Shown here: positions 48,579-59,530 of the stretch, piece by piece
Layout of the letters: every line of letters starts with the position of its first letter
How positions within the stretch are numbered: position 1 is the stretch's first letter
Source: Rhodococcus oxybenzonivorans
Lineage (GTDB): Bacteria; Actinomycetota; Actinomycetes; Mycobacteriales; Mycobacteriaceae
Direction: 5' to 3'
DNA: 64,000 bases
Assembly: GCF_003130705.1 (NCBI RefSeq)
Contig: NZ_CP021354.1
Coordinates: forward strand, 2,480,001-2,544,000
The notes under the pieces: generated by a model
Seen by the model: the letters and a program-made list of their open reading frames with translations, nothing else
Told to the model about the DNA's origin: nothing
The model's database searches: none
Translations under genes and position numbers: made by a program

Positions 48579-49985
48579 GTGCCGATCACTCGTTTTCTCG
48601 CGCACGGGATCGATTTCGGTGCCGTGCGCGAGGAGTTCAACCTTCCCCACGGTTATCCGCCCGAGGCGGTGGCCGAGGCCCTGCGGGCTACGGACCGGTG
48701 TTCCGCCGAGCGTGAGGACCGCACGGATCTGCCCCTCGTCACCATCGACCCGCCGGAGTCGATGGACCTGGATCAGGCCCTCCACCTCGAGCGCACCGCG
48801 GACGGATTCGTCCTGCACTATGCGATCGCGGACGTCGGCGCCGTCGTCGAACCCGGTGGTGCCCTGGAGGTGGAGAGCCGCAAGCGGGGTCAGACGTTCT
48901 ACCTGCCGGACGGCAAGGTTCCGTTGCACCCGAAGGAGCTGTCGGAGGGGTCGGCGAGCCTTCTGCCGGACCAGATCCGCCCCGCAGCCCTGTGGCGGAT
49001 CGAGCTCGACGAACAGGCAGCACCGGTGTCGTGGACGGTATCCCGCGCGACCGTCCGCTCGGTGGCGCGGCTCGACTATGCCGGGGTCCAGGCGGATTCC
49101 GACGCGGGCCGATTGCACCCGTCCATCACCTCGCTCCCCGAGTTCGGCCGGCTTCGCGCCGCAGCCGCGGTGGCGCGCGGGGCCATCGAGCTGCGACTGC
49201 CGGAACAGGATGTGGTACCGGACGGCGAGGGGTGGCGCATCGATCTGGCGCCGCGCACCGAGGCCGACGACTGGAACGCCGAGGTGTCCTTGCTCACCGG
49301 AATGTGCGCCGCTGCCATGATGATCGACGCGAGGATCGGGCTGTTGCGGACGTTGCCGCCCGCCGGGCCCGACGCCGTCGCCGCATTGCGACGCACCGCG
49401 GCGGCACTGGGCATCGAGTGGCCACGCGACGTCGGTGTGGGCGAAATGCTGGCCGGGCTGGACCCCAATTCGGCGCCGACGCTCGTGCTGATGACCGAGG
49501 CCCCGTCCTTGCTACGCGGTGCCGATTACGCCGCCTTCGACGGCAGCGTTCCGGAGCTCACCGTGCATGCGGCCATCGGCGCCCCGTACGCACACGTGAC
49601 CGCACCGCTGCGGCGGCTGTCGGACCGCTATTCGACGGAAGTGTGCCTGGCCATAGCGTCCGACGCCGCGGTCCCGACGTGGGTGCGCGGCGCCCTGGGG
49701 TCGATGCCCGAGATCATGGGGGGCTCCGACACGCTGGCCGGGAAGGTGGAACGCGCCTGCATCGACCTTGCCGAGGCGACAGTGCTCGCCGACCGGGTGG
49801 GGGACGTGTTCGATGCGACCGTTCTCCGCTCACGCAACGGCAAGCGCACCGCCGACGTGTTCGTCCCTTCCGTGTCGGTGATGGGCAAGTGCGTCGGGGA
49901 TCCCGCGGAAGGGGAGCAGGTCAAGATCCGGCTCGTCGCCGCCGACGTAAACAAGCGGTCCGTCGAGTTCAGCTACCCGGCGTAG
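48579..49985 (+). CDS. RNB-domain ribonuclease (RNase II/R family)
   Basis: A 468-residue 3'-5' exoribonuclease consisting almost only of the RNB domain. The catalytic acidic cluster is TIDPPESMDLDQALHLE (about residues 52-68), followed by VLHYAIADVGAVVEPGGALE and RGQTFYLPDGKVPLHP. The HVTAPLRRLSDRY segment (about 340-352) carries the conserved Arg residues. Cold-shock and S1 domains of full RNase R are missing, as in the compact actinobacterial group. The GTG at 48579 was chosen because homology starts there. Confidence 0.9.
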   Translation: MPITRFLAHGIDFGAVREEFNLPHGYPPEAVAEALRATDRCSAEREDRTDLPLVTIDPPESMDLDQALHLERTADGFVLHYAIADVGAVVEPGGALEVESRKRGQTFYLPDGKVPLHPKELSEGSASLLPDQIRPAALWRIELDEQAAPVSWTVSRATVRSVARLDYAGVQADSDAGRLHPSITSLPEFGRLRAAAAVARGAIELRLPEQDVVPDGEGWRIDLAPRTEADDWNAEVSLLTGMCAAAMMIDARIGLLRTLPPAGPDAVAALRRTAAALGIEWPRDVGVGEMLAGLDPNSAPTLVLMTEAPSLLRGADYAAFDGSVPELTVHAAIGAPYAHVTAPLRRLSDRYSTEVCLAIASDAAVPTWVRGALGSMPEIMGGSDTLAGKVERACIDLAEATVLADRVGDVFDATVLRSRNGKRTADVFVPSVSVMGKCVGDPAEGEQVKIRLVAADVNKRSVEFSYPA

Positions 49986-49989
49986 TTCG

Positions 49990-50964
49990 TTACGGGCGGA
50001 ACCGGTCGGTGGCCCGTACCAGACGGTCGACGATCCCCGGCTCCATCGCCGAATGACCGGCATCGCCGACGATGTCGAGCTGCGAGCCGGGCCACGCCCG
50101 GTGCAGCGCCCACGCGCTCGTCGCCGGGCATACCACGTCGTAACGACCCTGCACGATCACCCCGGGAATCCCCTCGAGCCTCGCAACGTCACGCAACAGC
50201 TGTCCCTCGTCGAGGAACCCGCGGTGGTGAAAATAGTGGTTCTCGATGCGGGCGAACGCGAGTGCGAACCGAGGCTCCGAACTCTCGGCGATCCGCTCCG
50301 GCTTGGGCAGGAGCGAGCTGGTCGCCCCTTCCCAAGCCGACCACGCGATCGCGGCCCGCGTCGCAATCTCCACATCTTGGGCGTGCAGCAGCCGGTGGTA
50401 GGCCTCCACCAGATCGCCGTCCCGCTCCTGCTCGGGAACGGGCGACAGGAACTGCTCCCACCGTTCCGGAAAGAGATGTGCGGCACCGCCGTTGTAGTAC
50501 CAGTCGATCTCGCTGCGCCGCAGCAGGAAGATTCCTCGCAGCACCAATTCGGTGACCCGGTGCGGATGCTTCTGCGCGTAGGCGAGGGCCAGGGTGGAAC
50601 CCCACGAACCGCCGAACACCTGCCACCGCTCCACGCCCAGATGATCACGCAGCATCTCGATGTCTGCGAGCAGGCGGTCCGTCGTGTTCACCGACAGATC
50701 GGCCCCGTCGGCGACGTGCGGTGTGGAACGACCACACCCGCGCTGGTCGAACAGAACGATCCGGTACGCGGCCGGGTCGAAGAACTGCCGATACGCAGGA
50801 TCGGTGCCGCCGCCCGGGCCGCCGTGCAGGAAGACGACGGGCTTTCCGTCGGGATTGCCGCTCAGTTCCCAGTACACCTGCTGGCCGTCACCCACATCGA
50901 GATGCCCGAACCGGAAGGGTTGGATCTCCGGGTAGAGAGTGCGCAGGTCCTGCTCGCCGGACAC
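49990..50964 (-). CDS. pip: Proline iminopeptidase
   Basis: A 324-residue alpha/beta hydrolase of the S33 proline iminopeptidase family, releasing N-terminal proline from peptides. Motifs are VVFLHGGPGGGTDP (oxyanion, about residue 45), FDQRGCGRSTPH (family signature), the nucleophile GGSWGSTLALAYAQ (Ser at about 119) and the His in VGDAGHSAMEPG. The GTG start follows the lipoprotein stop by one base (TGAGGTG), so the two are coupled. Convergent with the RNB gene, with four bases between stops. Confidence 0.92.
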   Translation of the reverse strand: MSGEQDLRTLYPEIQPFRFGHLDVGDGQQVYWELSGNPDGKPVVFLHGGPGGGTDPAYRQFFDPAAYRIVLFDQRGCGRSTPHVADGADLSVNTTDRLLADIEMLRDHLGVERWQVFGGSWGSTLALAYAQKHPHRVTELVLRGIFLLRRSEIDWYYNGGAAHLFPERWEQFLSPVPEQERDGDLVEAYHRLLHAQDVEIATRAAIAWSAWEGATSSLLPKPERIAESSEPRFALAFARIENHYFHHRGFLDEGQLLRDVARLEGIPGVIVQGRYDVVCPATSAWALHRAWPGSQLDIVGDAGHSAMEPGIVDRLVRATDRFRP

Positions 50965-50965
50965 C

Positions 50966-51418
50966 TCAGAACCCGATCAGGCCGGACGCCAGGTCGGGTA
51001 TCTCCAACGCGGTCACGGCTTCCTGACGGATGTCCGGGCAGGCCGCCGTCGTGATCACGTCGATGCGACCGCGATCCTGCAGGAAGTCGAGGGCATTGAG
51101 GTTGTTCTGCGCGATCCAGGTGCCGACCAGCCCGTTGAGTCCGGTCTTCCCGATGGTCGGCGTGTACGTACGCCAGCTCTGCAGCTGCCCCTCGAGATCC
51201 CGGCACAACTGGGTGGCCTGGGCCTCGGTCACTCCGCCAGGGACCGCGGCGACTCCCGGCTCGACGGCGGGGGAACTGGTGGGAACAGCGGATTGGGGCG
51301 CGGGTGCGGTGCCCTGTCCCGCGCACCCCGTGAGCGCGGCGGCGAGTGCGACCGCCCCGGCCGCGAGTGCGGCCGGGCGGCGACGGTGGCCGGTCTGCGA
51401 CGCACGTCGTACTCGCAT
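50966..51418 (-). CDS. Secreted lipoprotein of unknown function
   Basis: A 150-residue lipoprotein. The basic N-terminus (RVRRASQTGHRRRP) and hydrophobic stretch end in the lipobox AALTGC, followed by a Pro/Ser/Ala spacer. The mature domain contains LCRDLEGQLQSWRTYTPTIG and ITTAACPDIRQEAV with two Cys that may pair; the pattern resembles haemophore/DUF732-like envelope proteins only loosely. The ATG ending at 51418 has GAGAGG six bases upstream; a GTG two codons earlier is less likely. Coupled to the peptidase gene behind it. Confidence 0.75.
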   Translation of the reverse strand: MRVRRASQTGHRRRPAALAAGAVALAAALTGCAGQGTAPAPQSAVPTSSPAVEPGVAAVPGGVTEAQATQLCRDLEGQLQSWRTYTPTIGKTGLNGLVGTWIAQNNLNALDFLQDRGRIDVITTAACPDIRQEAVTALEIPDLASGLIGF

Positions 51419-51462
51419 GAACACCTCTCTCGAATTGTGGAGCCGAACCGGATGAGAAGAGA

Positions 51463-52332
51463 TCAGAAGCTGTGCTCGTCCGCGGGGAAGGCGCCCGAAC
51501 GTACTTCGTCTGCGTAGGCCGCGGCTGCTGCGCGGAGCTCGTCACCGACGTTGCCGAAGCGCTTGACGAACTTCGCCGTCTTCCCGCTGGTGTAACCGGC
51601 CATGTCCTGCCACACCAGCACCTGGGCGTCGCATTCGGCGCCGGCACCGATGCCCACAGTGGGGATGGTGAGCTTGCGGGTGACCTGCCCGGCGATCTCC
51701 GCGGGCACCATCTCCATGACGACCGAGAAGGCGCCTGCTTCCTGGACGGCGATGGCGTCGGCCACCAACTGCTCGGCCGCATCACCTCGGCCCTGCACCC
51801 GGAAGCCGCCGAGTGAGTTGACGCTCTGCGGGGTGAAGCCGACGTGGGCCATGACGGGAATGCCCGCCGCGGTAATTGCGGCGATCTGGGGTGCGACACG
51901 TTCGCCGCCCTCCAACTTGACGGCGTGGGCCAGGCCTTCCTTCAGGAACCGGGTGGCGGTGGCCAGGGCCTGCTCGGGCGAGCTCTCATAGCTGCCGAAC
52001 GGGAGGTCGGCGACGACGAGGGCGTGGGGTGCGCCTCGAACGACACCTCGTACCAGGGGAAGGAGTTCGTCGACGGTGACCGGAACGGTGGTCTCGTACC
52101 CGTAGACGACGTTGGCGGCGGAATCGCCGACCAGAAGGACCGGGATGCCGGCTTCCTCGAAGATGCGGGCGCTGGAGTAGTCGTAGGCGGTGAGCATCGC
52201 CCAGCGTTCGCCTTCGGCCTTCATGGCCTGCAGGTGGTGGGTCCGGGTCTTGCGTCGGGGTGCATCGGGGGAGGGGGCTGATCCGTAGAGCCGATTCTCG
52301 GACGTGCTCTCGGAAGTCTTGCTATCGGACAT
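51463..52332 (-). CDS. panB: 3-methyl-2-oxobutanoate hydroxymethyltransferase PanB
   Basis: A 289-residue enzyme of pantothenate (CoA) synthesis that makes ketopantoate from alpha-ketoisovalerate and methylene-tetrahydrofolate. Motifs are [20 protein letters not shown] with [17 protein letters not shown] (Mg site), [26 protein letters not shown] and the catalytic Glu in [14 protein letters not shown]. The first 25 residues are a polar extension also found in mycobacterial PanB. The start is the ATG ending at 52332, with AAAGGG upstream; the open frame extends further but is non-homologous. Confidence 0.95.
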   Translation of the reverse strand: MSDSKTSESTSENRLYGSAPSPDAPRRKTRTHHLQAMKAEGERWAMLTAYDYSSARIFEEAGIPVLLVGDSAANVVYGYETTVPVTVDELLPLVRGVVRGAPHALVVADLPFGSYESSPEQALATATRFLKEGLAHAVKLEGGERVAPQIAAITAAGIPVMAHVGFTPQSVNSLGGFRVQGRGDAAEQLVADAIAVQEAGAFSVVMEMVPAEIAGQVTRKLTIPTVGIGAGAECDAQVLVWQDMAGYTSGKTAKFVKRFGNVGDELRAAAAAYADEVRSGAFPADEHSF

Positions 52333-52514
52333 CGTTGTCCCTTTCTGGCCTCGAGGCCCTTGGCGGGTCCCCGGGTGCGGGTGATGACGCCTACAGTCTG
52401 CCACCGGGCCATGAGGGTGCGAACCCCCGGCGCAGGTGCGATAGGTCACATCGATCTCCGGGGTCTGACCTGCCCTCGAGGCACGCACCCGGTGAACCCT
52501 GGCACGATCGTCGT

Positions 52515-54083
52515 ATGTTTCGCAGTGCTCGCGTGCCGGCCGCGTTCGCGGGTGCCGTCGCCGTTGTTCTCGTCTTCGCAGGATGCAGTGGGAGTGGAGG
52601 GGGTTCCGGCGAGGCCGTCGCCGAGCCTTCGACTTCTGCGGCGTCGCCGGGAGCGTCCGCACCCGACGGACTGGAAGCCTTCTATACGCAACAGGTGAAC
52701 TGGGTTTCGTGCGAGGGATACAGCACGGACGGCACACCGCTCGGGGACAACCTCGACTGCGCCAAGGTGACCGTGCCCAACGACTACGCGGACCCGGGCG
52801 GCGCCACGGCACAGATCGCGATCTCCCGTTCCCGGGCGGGTGGACCGAAACTGGGGTCTCTTCTGGTCAACCCCGGCGGTCCCGGGGCATCCGGGCTGGC
52901 TCTGGCATCGGTCGCCGACGGCACCGAACTCGCCGAGAAGTTCGACGTCGTCGGATTCGACCCGCGCGGTATCGGCGCATCCACCCCGGCGGTGACCTGC
53001 CTGACCGACCCCGAGGTGGACGCCAAGCGCAGGGACGACGACGTCGACATGAGTCCCGCCGGGATCGCGCAAACCGAGGCGGAGAACCGTGACTACGCGG
53101 CCAAGTGTGCAGAGCGGACAGGTCCGGACGTACTGGCCCACGTGGGCACCTACGACGTCGTCCGCGACATGGACGTCATCCGGGCGGTGCTCGGCGACGC
53201 GAAGCTGAACTACCTCGGATATTCCTATGGCACCCGGCTGGGGTCCTCCTATGCGGAGACGTTCCCCGCCAACGTGCGGGCGATGGTGCTCGACGGCGCC
53301 CTCGACCCCGAGCAGGATCCGACCGACGAGGTCATCTTGCAGGCCGAAGGCTTCCAGAAGGCGTTCGACGCCTTCGTCGCGGACTGCATGAGGCAGCAGG
53401 ATTGCCCCTTGGGCACCGACCCGGCGCAGGCCGACGAGAACTTCCGCGCTCTGGTCGATCCGCTGATCGCGAAGCCGGCGGCCACGACCGATCCACGAGG
53501 ACTCAGCTACACCGACGCGATCACCGGCGTCCAGCAGGCGCTGTACTCGCCCAACCTGTGGGGACCGCTGCGCGGCGGATTGCAGAGTCTGCGGACGGGC
53601 ACCGGGGATTCGCTGCTGATGCTGGCCGATCTGTACGAGGGCCGGGCGGACGACGGCAGCTACTCGAACCTCAATGACGCTTTCAACGCCATCCGGTGCG
53701 TGGACGATCCGCCGGTCACCGATCGCGCGAAGGTCGGCGAGGCCGATATGCGGTATCGGCAGGCGGCTCCGTTCCTCGACGACGGTCGCGGCACGGGCAA
53801 CGCGCCGCTCGACGTCTGCGCGTTCTGGCCGGTGCCGAGCACGGGTGCACCCCACACGGTGGACGTCCCCGGAATCCCGACGATCGTAGTGGTCTCGACC
53901 ACAGAGGATCCGGCCACTCCCTATCAGGCGGGAGTGGACTTGGCGAAGCAGATGAACGGCGCGCTGATCACGTACCGGGGCACTCAGCACACCGTCGTTC
54001 TCGATGGCGAAGCATGCGTCGACGACGCCGTCATCGACTATTTCGTGACCCTCGAGCCGCCGCCCGCAGACCTCACCTGTTGA
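52515..54083 (+). CDS. caeA: Lipid-anchored serine hydrolase CaeA/Hip1-like (TAP-like C-terminus)
   Basis: A 522-residue secreted alpha/beta hydrolase. The signal peptide ends in the lipobox VFAGC (Cys24), followed by a Ser/Gly/Ala linker. The domain has [13 protein letters not shown] (oxyanion), [14 protein letters not shown], the nucleophile [16 protein letters not shown] (Ser at about 237), the acid in [13 protein letters not shown] and His in YRGTQHTVV within the TAP-like C-terminal region. M. tuberculosis Rv2224c (CaeA/Hip1), a cell-envelope protease/esterase, holds the same position beside panB and glnA2. A short hairpin (CCCTC..GAGGG, 54089-54104) follows the stop. Confidence 0.9.
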   Translation: MFRSARVPAAFAGAVAVVLVFAGCSGSGGGSGEAVAEPSTSAASPGASAPDGLEAFYTQQVNWVSCEGYSTDGTPLGDNLDCAKVTVPNDYADPGGATAQIAISRSRAGGPKLGSLLVNPGGPGASGLALASVADGTELAEKFDVVGFDPRGIGASTPAVTCLTDPEVDAKRRDDDVDMSPAGIAQTEAENRDYAAKCAERTGPDVLAHVGTYDVVRDMDVIRAVLGDAKLNYLGYSYGTRLGSSYAETFPANVRAMVLDGALDPEQDPTDEVILQAEGFQKAFDAFVADCMRQQDCPLGTDPAQADENFRALVDPLIAKPAATTDPRGLSYTDAITGVQQALYSPNLWGPLRGGLQSLRTGTGDSLLMLADLYEGRADDGSYSNLNDAFNAIRCVDDPPVTDRAKVGEADMRYRQAAPFLDDGRGTGNAPLDVCAFWPVPSTGAPHTVDVPGIPTIVVVSTTEDPATPYQAGVDLAKQMNGALITYRGTQHTVVLDGEACVDDAVIDYFVTLEPPPADLTC

Positions 54084-54199
54084 CACGCCCCTCCTCGGCG
54101 AGGGATCGAGGTGGCCACACGCTGGCACGATGCGGAATCGTAGCCGGGTGAATTCACGAAGTAACACAGATTTAACGAACTTTGCTTACTCTCGCGGAC

Positions 54200-55540
54200 A
54201 TGGATCGCCAAAAGGAATTCGTGCTTCGCACCCTGGAAGAGCGCGACATTCGGTTCGTCCGATTGTGGTTCACGGATGTTCTCGGATACCTGAAATCGGT
54301 GGCGATCGCCCCCGCGGAACTGGAAGGTGCCTTCGAGGAGGGCATCGGCTTCGACGGATCCGCGATCGAAGGGTTCTCGCGGGTGTCCGAAGCCGACACC
54401 GTCGCGAAGCCGGACGCCTCTACGTTCCAGGTTCTGCCCTGGAGCTCGAGCAAGGGCCATCAGCACTCCGCCCGCATGTTCTGCGACATCGCCATGCCCG
54501 ACGGGTCCCCGTCCTGGGCCGATTCGCGGCACGTGCTGCGACGGCAGTTGAACAAGGCCAGCGACCTCGGCTTCAGTTGCTACGTGCACCCCGAGATCGA
54601 GTTCTTCCTGCTCGAGAACGGGCCGATCGACGGCACGCCGCCGAAGCCCGCAGACTCCGGTGGGTACTTCGACCAGGCAGTCCACGACTCTGCCCCCAAT
54701 TTTCGCCGCCACGCCATCGACGCGCTCGAGTCGATGGGAATCTCCGTCGAGTTCAGCCATCACGAGGCGGCCCCCGGCCAGCAGGAGATCGACCTGCGGT
54801 ATGCGGATGCCCTGTCGATGGCCGACAACGTCATGACCTTCCGGTACGTGGTCAAGGAAGTCGCCATCGCCGAGGGGGTGCGGGCCACGTTCATGCCCAA
54901 GCCGTTCAGCGATCAGGCCGGCTCGGCGATGCACACGCACATGAGCCTGTTCGAGGGCGACACCAACGCGTTCCACAACCCGGACGATCCGATGCAACTG
55001 TCGGAGACCGGTAAGGCGTTCATCGCAGGCATCCTCGAACACGCCAACGAGATCAGCGCGGTCACCAATCAGTGGGTGAACTCGTACAAGCGGCTCATCC
55101 ACGGTGGAGAAGCTCCGACTGCGGCCTCCTGGGGTCCGTCGAACCGGTCGGCGCTCGTGCGGGTCCCGATGTACACGCCCAACAAGGCATCGTCGCGTCG
55201 TGTCGAGATCCGCAGCCCAGACTCGGCGTGCAACCCGTATCTCACTTTTGCGGTCCTGCTCGCTGCGGGACTGCGCGGTATCGAGAAGGGCTACGCGCTG
55301 CCGCCGGAGGCGGAGGACGACGTGTGGGCGTTGACATCGGCCGAGCGGCGCGCCATGGGGTATCGCGAACTCCCCGGGAACCTCGACGGGGCGTTGCGGG
55401 AAATGGAGAAGTCCGAACTGGTCGCCGAAGCACTCGGTGAGCACGTGTTCGACTTCTTCCTCCGCAACAAGCGTCGCGAGTGGGAGGAGTACCGCAGCCA
55501 CGTGACGCCGTTCGAACTCAAGACGTATCTGGGGTTGTGA
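54200..55540 (+). CDS. glnA2: Type I glutamine synthetase GlnA2
   Basis: A 446-residue glutamine synthetase, the same length as mycobacterial GlnA2, beginning [20 protein letters not shown]. Active-site motifs are [10 protein letters not shown] (metal Glu), [41 protein letters not shown] (His and ATP site), [34 protein letters not shown] and RRVEIRSPD. It ligates ammonia to glutamate. A start 18 bases upstream is in frame but not supported by homology. Its stop overlaps glnE (GTGA), linking it to the adenylyltransferase that controls GS. Confidence 0.95.
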   Translation: MDRQKEFVLRTLEERDIRFVRLWFTDVLGYLKSVAIAPAELEGAFEEGIGFDGSAIEGFSRVSEADTVAKPDASTFQVLPWSSSKGHQHSARMFCDIAMPDGSPSWADSRHVLRRQLNKASDLGFSCYVHPEIEFFLLENGPIDGTPPKPADSGGYFDQAVHDSAPNFRRHAIDALESMGISVEFSHHEAAPGQQEIDLRYADALSMADNVMTFRYVVKEVAIAEGVRATFMPKPFSDQAGSAMHTHMSLFEGDTNAFHNPDDPMQLSETGKAFIAGILEHANEISAVTNQWVNSYKRLIHGGEAPTAASWGPSNRSALVRVPMYTPNKASSRRVEIRSPDSACNPYLTFAVLLAAGLRGIEKGYALPPEAEDDVWALTSAERRAMGYRELPGNLDGALREMEKSELVAEALGEHVFDFFLRNKRREWEEYRSHVTPFELKTYLGL

Positions 55541-58500
55541 GCAAGAACATGGTGAAGCCTCCGGCAGCGCGTTCTGCCGTTCCCGGCCCGGGTCGACTGG
55601 GCCTCGTCGAACCGACCGCTCCCGCCGAACTTCGAGATTTGGGCTGGGTAGGCGAGGACAGCGTCGAGCTGCTCTGGTCGCTCTCCCGCGCAGCCAACGC
55701 CGACCTCGCGCTCCGCACGTTGGTGCGGATGAAGGACGGTCTGGGCGACGGGTGGGAAGCCCTCGACAAAGCCCTGCGCACCGACAAGGCCCTTCGCGGG
55801 CGCTTGTTCGGCTTGCTGGGTGCTTCCAGTGCGTTCGGCGATCATCTCGTAGCGGACCCTGCGCTGTGGACCACTCTCGCCGGCGACGTGACCCTGCCGA
55901 CGAGGGAAGAGGCGAACGCCCGGATGCTGGCGTCCGTCGACGCCCACCCGGAGGAAGGCGTCCATCCCGAGGCCAATCTGTACCGGGCGGCCGTGACGGG
56001 CTCGGACGCTGTCGCCGCATTGCGCAAGTCGTACCGTGACCAGCTCATGCTCCTGGCCGCCGTGGACCTCGCGGCGACCGTCGAAAACGAACCGGTACTT
56101 CCGTACCAGACCGTCGGGCGTCAGTTGTCCGATCTGGCGGACGCCGCACTCAATGCCGCCCTGGCAGTCGCCGTCGCAACAGTGTGTCCGGAAGCGCCCT
56201 GCCCGGTGCGGCTCGCGGTGATCGCGATGGGGAAATGTGGTGCACGCGAACTGAATTACGTCAGCGATGTGGACGTGGTCTTCGTCGCCGAGCCTGCCGA
56301 TACGATCGCCAGCCGGATCGCGGGTGAGCTGATGCGCATCGGATCGACGGCCTTCTTCGACGTCGATGCGGCACTGCGACCCGAGGGTAAACGCGGCGAA
56401 CTCGTCCGCACCCTCGAATCCCACGTCACCTACTACAAGCGGTGGGCCAAGACGTGGGAATTCCAGGCGCTCCTCAAGGCTCGGCCGATGATCGGCGACC
56501 TCGAGCTGGGACGGCAGTACGTCGAGGCCCTCAGCCCGATGGTGTGGACGGCCTCCGAGCGGGAAGACTTCGTTCCCGAGGTACAGGCCATGCGCCGGCG
56601 GGTGGAGGAGATGGTTCCGCCCGAACTGCGCGAGCGGGAGCTCAAATTGGGCCGGGGCAGCCTGCGGGACGTCGAGTTCGCGGTGCAGCTGCTCCAGCTG
56701 GTCCACGGACGTGCGGACGAGGCGCTCCACGTGCAGAGCACCATCGACGCCTTGACGGCGCTTGCCGCGCGCGGGTACGTCGGGCGCGACGACGCCGCGA
56801 ACCTGGCTGCGTCGTACGAATTCCTGCGGCTGCTCGAGCACCGGCTGCAACTGCAGAAGTTGCGACGCACCCACACGCTTCCGCCCGCCGACGACGAGGA
56901 AGCATTGCGGTGGCTGGCGCGGGCCGCCCACATGCGGCCGGACGGCAGCAAGGATGCCCTCGGCGTCCTCAACGCCGAAATCAAGCGCAACGCCCACCGG
57001 GTGCGGCGCCTGCACGCCAAATTGTTCTACCGCCCACTGCTCGAATCGGTGGCTCGGATCGACAAGGATGCTCTGCGGCTCAGTCCCGACGCGGCAATCC
57101 GTCAGTTGGCGGCGCTGGGATACACGGCACCCGAGAACGCCCTCGGACATCTGACGGCGCTCACGAGCGGTGCGTCCCGTAAAGGCCGCATCCAGGCGCT
57201 GCTGCTGCCGACGTTGCTCGAATTCCTCGGTGACACACCGGACCCCGACGCGGGGTTGCTCGCCTACCGCAGGCTGTCGGATGCGATGAACGACCAGACG
57301 TGGTTCCTGCGTCTGCTCCGTGACGAGGCGTCCGTGGCCGAGCGACTGATGACCGTGCTGGGTTCGTCGGCCTACGTTCCGGACCTGCTGATCAAGGCCC
57401 CCGATGTGGTGCGGTTGTTCGCCGATTCCCCGAGCTGCCCGCGCCTGCTGGAATCGAAACCGGAGGATGTCGCGCGGGGAATTCTGACGGCGTCGGCCCG
57501 CCACGACGATCCGGCGCGTGCCATCGCGGCCGCGCGGTCCCTGCGCCGGTACGAACTGGCCCGGATCGCCTCCGCCGACATTCTCGGCATGCTCGACGTG
57601 CCCGGGGTGTGCCGGGCGTTGTCCTCGGTGTGGGCGGCCGTCCTCAACTCCGCGCTGACCTCGGTGATCAATGCGAGCGAGAAGGAGCTGGGCGAACCGG
57701 CACCCGCAACGTTCACGGTGATCGGGATGGGCCGGCTCGGTGGTGGTGAGCTGGGCTACGGATCCGACGCCGACGTGCTCTTCGTGTGCGAGCCCCGCGA
57801 GGGCGTCGACGAGACCGTCGCCGTCAAGTGGGCCAACGGAGTCGCCGACAAGGTGCGTTCGCTCCTGGGTGCGCCCAGCACGGATCCACCACTCGAGGTC
57901 GACACCGGGTTGCGGCCGGAGGGTCGTAGCGGTCCCGTCGTGCGCACGCTCGCGTCGTATGAGGCCTACTACGCACAGTGGGCGCAGGCCTGGGAGATTC
58001 AGGCGCTGCTTCGAGCACACCACGTTGCCGGCGACGCCGACCTCGGACTGCGCTTCCTGCACATGATCGACAAGACGCGTTACCCCGAAGGTGGGGTGTC
58101 CGAGCAGGCGGTACGCGAGATCCGGCGCATCAAGGCGCGGGTCGACTCGGAGCGGTTGCCTCGCGGCGCCGACCCGGCCACGCACACCAAACTCGGTCGC
58201 GGCGGGCTCGCCGACATCGAGTGGACTGTGCAGCTGATCCAGCTTCGGCACGCCCACGACATCGAGTCGCTTCACAACACGTCGACCCTCGAGACTCTCG
58301 ACGCCATCGGGGCCGCAGAACTGCTCAGTGAGGCAGACGTCGAACTGCTACGCGACGCGTGGATCACGGCGACGAAAGCTCGCAACTGCCTGGTGCTGGT
58401 GCGCGGTAAGCCCACGGACCAGCTGCCCGGCTCCGGTCGTGTCCTGTCCGCGGTCGCGCAGATTGCCGGCTGGGGTAGTGACGACGCGGGCGAGTTCCTC

Positions 58501-58563
58501 GACCATTACCTGCGCGTCACCCGACGGGCCAAAGCAGTGGTGGAGAGGGTCTTCGGCGGGTGA
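55537..58563 (+). CDS. glnE: Bifunctional glutamine synthetase adenylyltransferase/adenylyl-removing enzyme GlnE
   Basis: A 1008-residue two-domain regulator of glutamine synthetase. The N-terminal half has the nucleotidyltransferase motif [20 protein letters not shown] (about residues 230-250) and [20 protein letters not shown]; the C-terminal half repeats it as [20 protein letters not shown] (about 730-750) and [18 protein letters not shown]. The two domains remove and attach AMP on GS in response to nitrogen status. The GTG at 55537 overlaps the glnA2 stop; an ATG four codons in is the alternative. Its stop overlaps the EEP gene (GTGA). Confidence 0.95.
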   Translation: MSKNMVKPPAARSAVPGPGRLGLVEPTAPAELRDLGWVGEDSVELLWSLSRAANADLALRTLVRMKDGLGDGWEALDKALRTDKALRGRLFGLLGASSAFGDHLVADPALWTTLAGDVTLPTREEANARMLASVDAHPEEGVHPEANLYRAAVTGSDAVAALRKSYRDQLMLLAAVDLAATVENEPVLPYQTVGRQLSDLADAALNAALAVAVATVCPEAPCPVRLAVIAMGKCGARELNYVSDVDVVFVAEPADTIASRIAGELMRIGSTAFFDVDAALRPEGKRGELVRTLESHVTYYKRWAKTWEFQALLKARPMIGDLELGRQYVEALSPMVWTASEREDFVPEVQAMRRRVEEMVPPELRERELKLGRGSLRDVEFAVQLLQLVHGRADEALHVQSTIDALTALAARGYVGRDDAANLAASYEFLRLLEHRLQLQKLRRTHTLPPADDEEALRWLARAAHMRPDGSKDALGVLNAEIKRNAHRVRRLHAKLFYRPLLESVARIDKDALRLSPDAAIRQLAALGYTAPENALGHLTALTSGASRKGRIQALLLPTLLEFLGDTPDPDAGLLAYRRLSDAMNDQTWFLRLLRDEASVAERLMTVLGSSAYVPDLLIKAPDVVRLFADSPSCPRLLESKPEDVARGILTASARHDDPARAIAAARSLRRYELARIASADILGMLDVPGVCRALSSVWAAVLNSALTSVINASEKELGEPAPATFTVIGMGRLGGGELGYGSDADVLFVCEPREGVDETVAVKWANGVADKVRSLLGAPSTDPPLEVDTGLRPEGRSGPVVRTLASYEAYYAQWAQAWEIQALLRAHHVAGDADLGLRFLHMIDKTRYPEGGVSEQAVREIRRIKARVDSERLPRGADPATHTKLGRGGLADIEWTVQLIQLRHAHDIESLHNTSTLETLDAIGAAELLSEADVELLRDAWITATKARNCLVLVRGKPTDQLPGSGRVLSAVAQIAGWGSDDAGEFLDHYLRVTRRAKAVVERVFGG

Positions 58564-59528
58564 TCGCCGCCTGGGGGGTGCGGGCGCTCACTGCCCTCGG
58601 GTGGTGCGCGGTGCTCGTCGGGGTGTCCGGTGTGGTGCTCCGATTCCTCGACGTGCACAACCAACGACTCCTCGTGCTGGCGTCGGCCGCCCCCTATTTG
58701 ATGGCCGCGGCAGCGGTCGGGGTACTGGTTCTCGGAGTGACGCGGCACTGGGTCGGATTCGGGGTGGCCCTGACAGTCGCGGCGGTAGCCACGTTGTCGC
58801 AGGCTCCGCTCTATCTGGCGAACGGTTCGGCGCCGGCGGCATCTGGTCCGGAAGTGACTGTGATGCAAGCCAATATCTGGCTTGGCAACGCGGATCCCGA
58901 TTCGCTGAGGAGGCAGATCGAGGACAACGACGTCGATGTGGTCACCGTGAACGAACTGACGCCCGAGGCTGTCGGGCGGCTCGAGGCGTCGGGTATCTCG
59001 TCCGTGTTGCCTCACTCGTTTCTGCGGCCCGGGACCGGCGGAGTAGGAACCGGGATCTGGAGCCGGTATCCGCTGTCCGAACAGATACACCACGAGGAGT
59101 TTCTGCTGACGGCGCTGTCGGCGCGGATAACCCTTCCGGACGGCGCGAGTGCGGCCGTGTACGCCCTGCATCCCGTTCCGCCCTGGCCGGTGGATTCCGC
59201 GGTGTGGGCGGGGGAGATGGACCGCATCAAGGCGTTGCTCGACGGGATCCCCGAGGACTCGGGTCCGGTGATTCTCAGCGGCGATTTCAATTCCACCCGC
59301 GATCACGTCAAGTACCGCAATCTGGTGAGCGGCCGCTTCCGGGACGCCGCCGACCAGGTGGGTGCCGGAATCCAGAACACGTATCCGGCGGACCGGCAGC
59401 CATTTCCGCCGATGATCGCAATCGACCACATCGTGACGAGCGGGGCACGGGCGCAGTCGATCGAGTCGGTGGTGATCGCCGGTTCGGATCATCGGGGCTT
59501 GATCGCAACAATCACCCTCGGACCCTGA
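58560..59528 (+). CDS. Membrane-anchored endonuclease/exonuclease/phosphatase (EEP) family protein
   Basis: A 322-residue protein with three N-terminal membrane spans (about residues 5-95) followed by an EEP domain. Catalytic elements are [14 protein letters not shown] (metal Asn), [14 protein letters not shown] (metal Glu), [10 protein letters not shown] (His), [13 protein letters not shown] (Asp-Phe-Asn) and the C-terminal [12 protein letters not shown] (SDH motif). The domain probably faces outward and cleaves a phosphodiester or acts on lipids or nucleotides; the substrate is unknown. The GTG overlaps the glnE stop, so it is the last gene of the glnA2-glnE unit. Confidence 0.85.
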   Translation: MIAAWGVRALTALGWCAVLVGVSGVVLRFLDVHNQRLLVLASAAPYLMAAAAVGVLVLGVTRHWVGFGVALTVAAVATLSQAPLYLANGSAPAASGPEVTVMQANIWLGNADPDSLRRQIEDNDVDVVTVNELTPEAVGRLEASGISSVLPHSFLRPGTGGVGTGIWSRYPLSEQIHHEEFLLTALSARITLPDGASAAVYALHPVPPWPVDSAVWAGEMDRIKALLDGIPEDSGPVILSGDFNSTRDHVKYRNLVSGRFRDAADQVGAGIQNTYPADRQPFPPMIAIDHIVTSGARAQSIESVVIAGSDHRGLIATITLGP

Positions 59529-59530
59529 GA

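Noticed and set aside
55291..58275. Open frame of 994 codons on the minus strand across glnE
   Set aside because: It is antisense to the motif-complete GlnE, has no recognisable domain, and results from codon bias of high-GC DNA.
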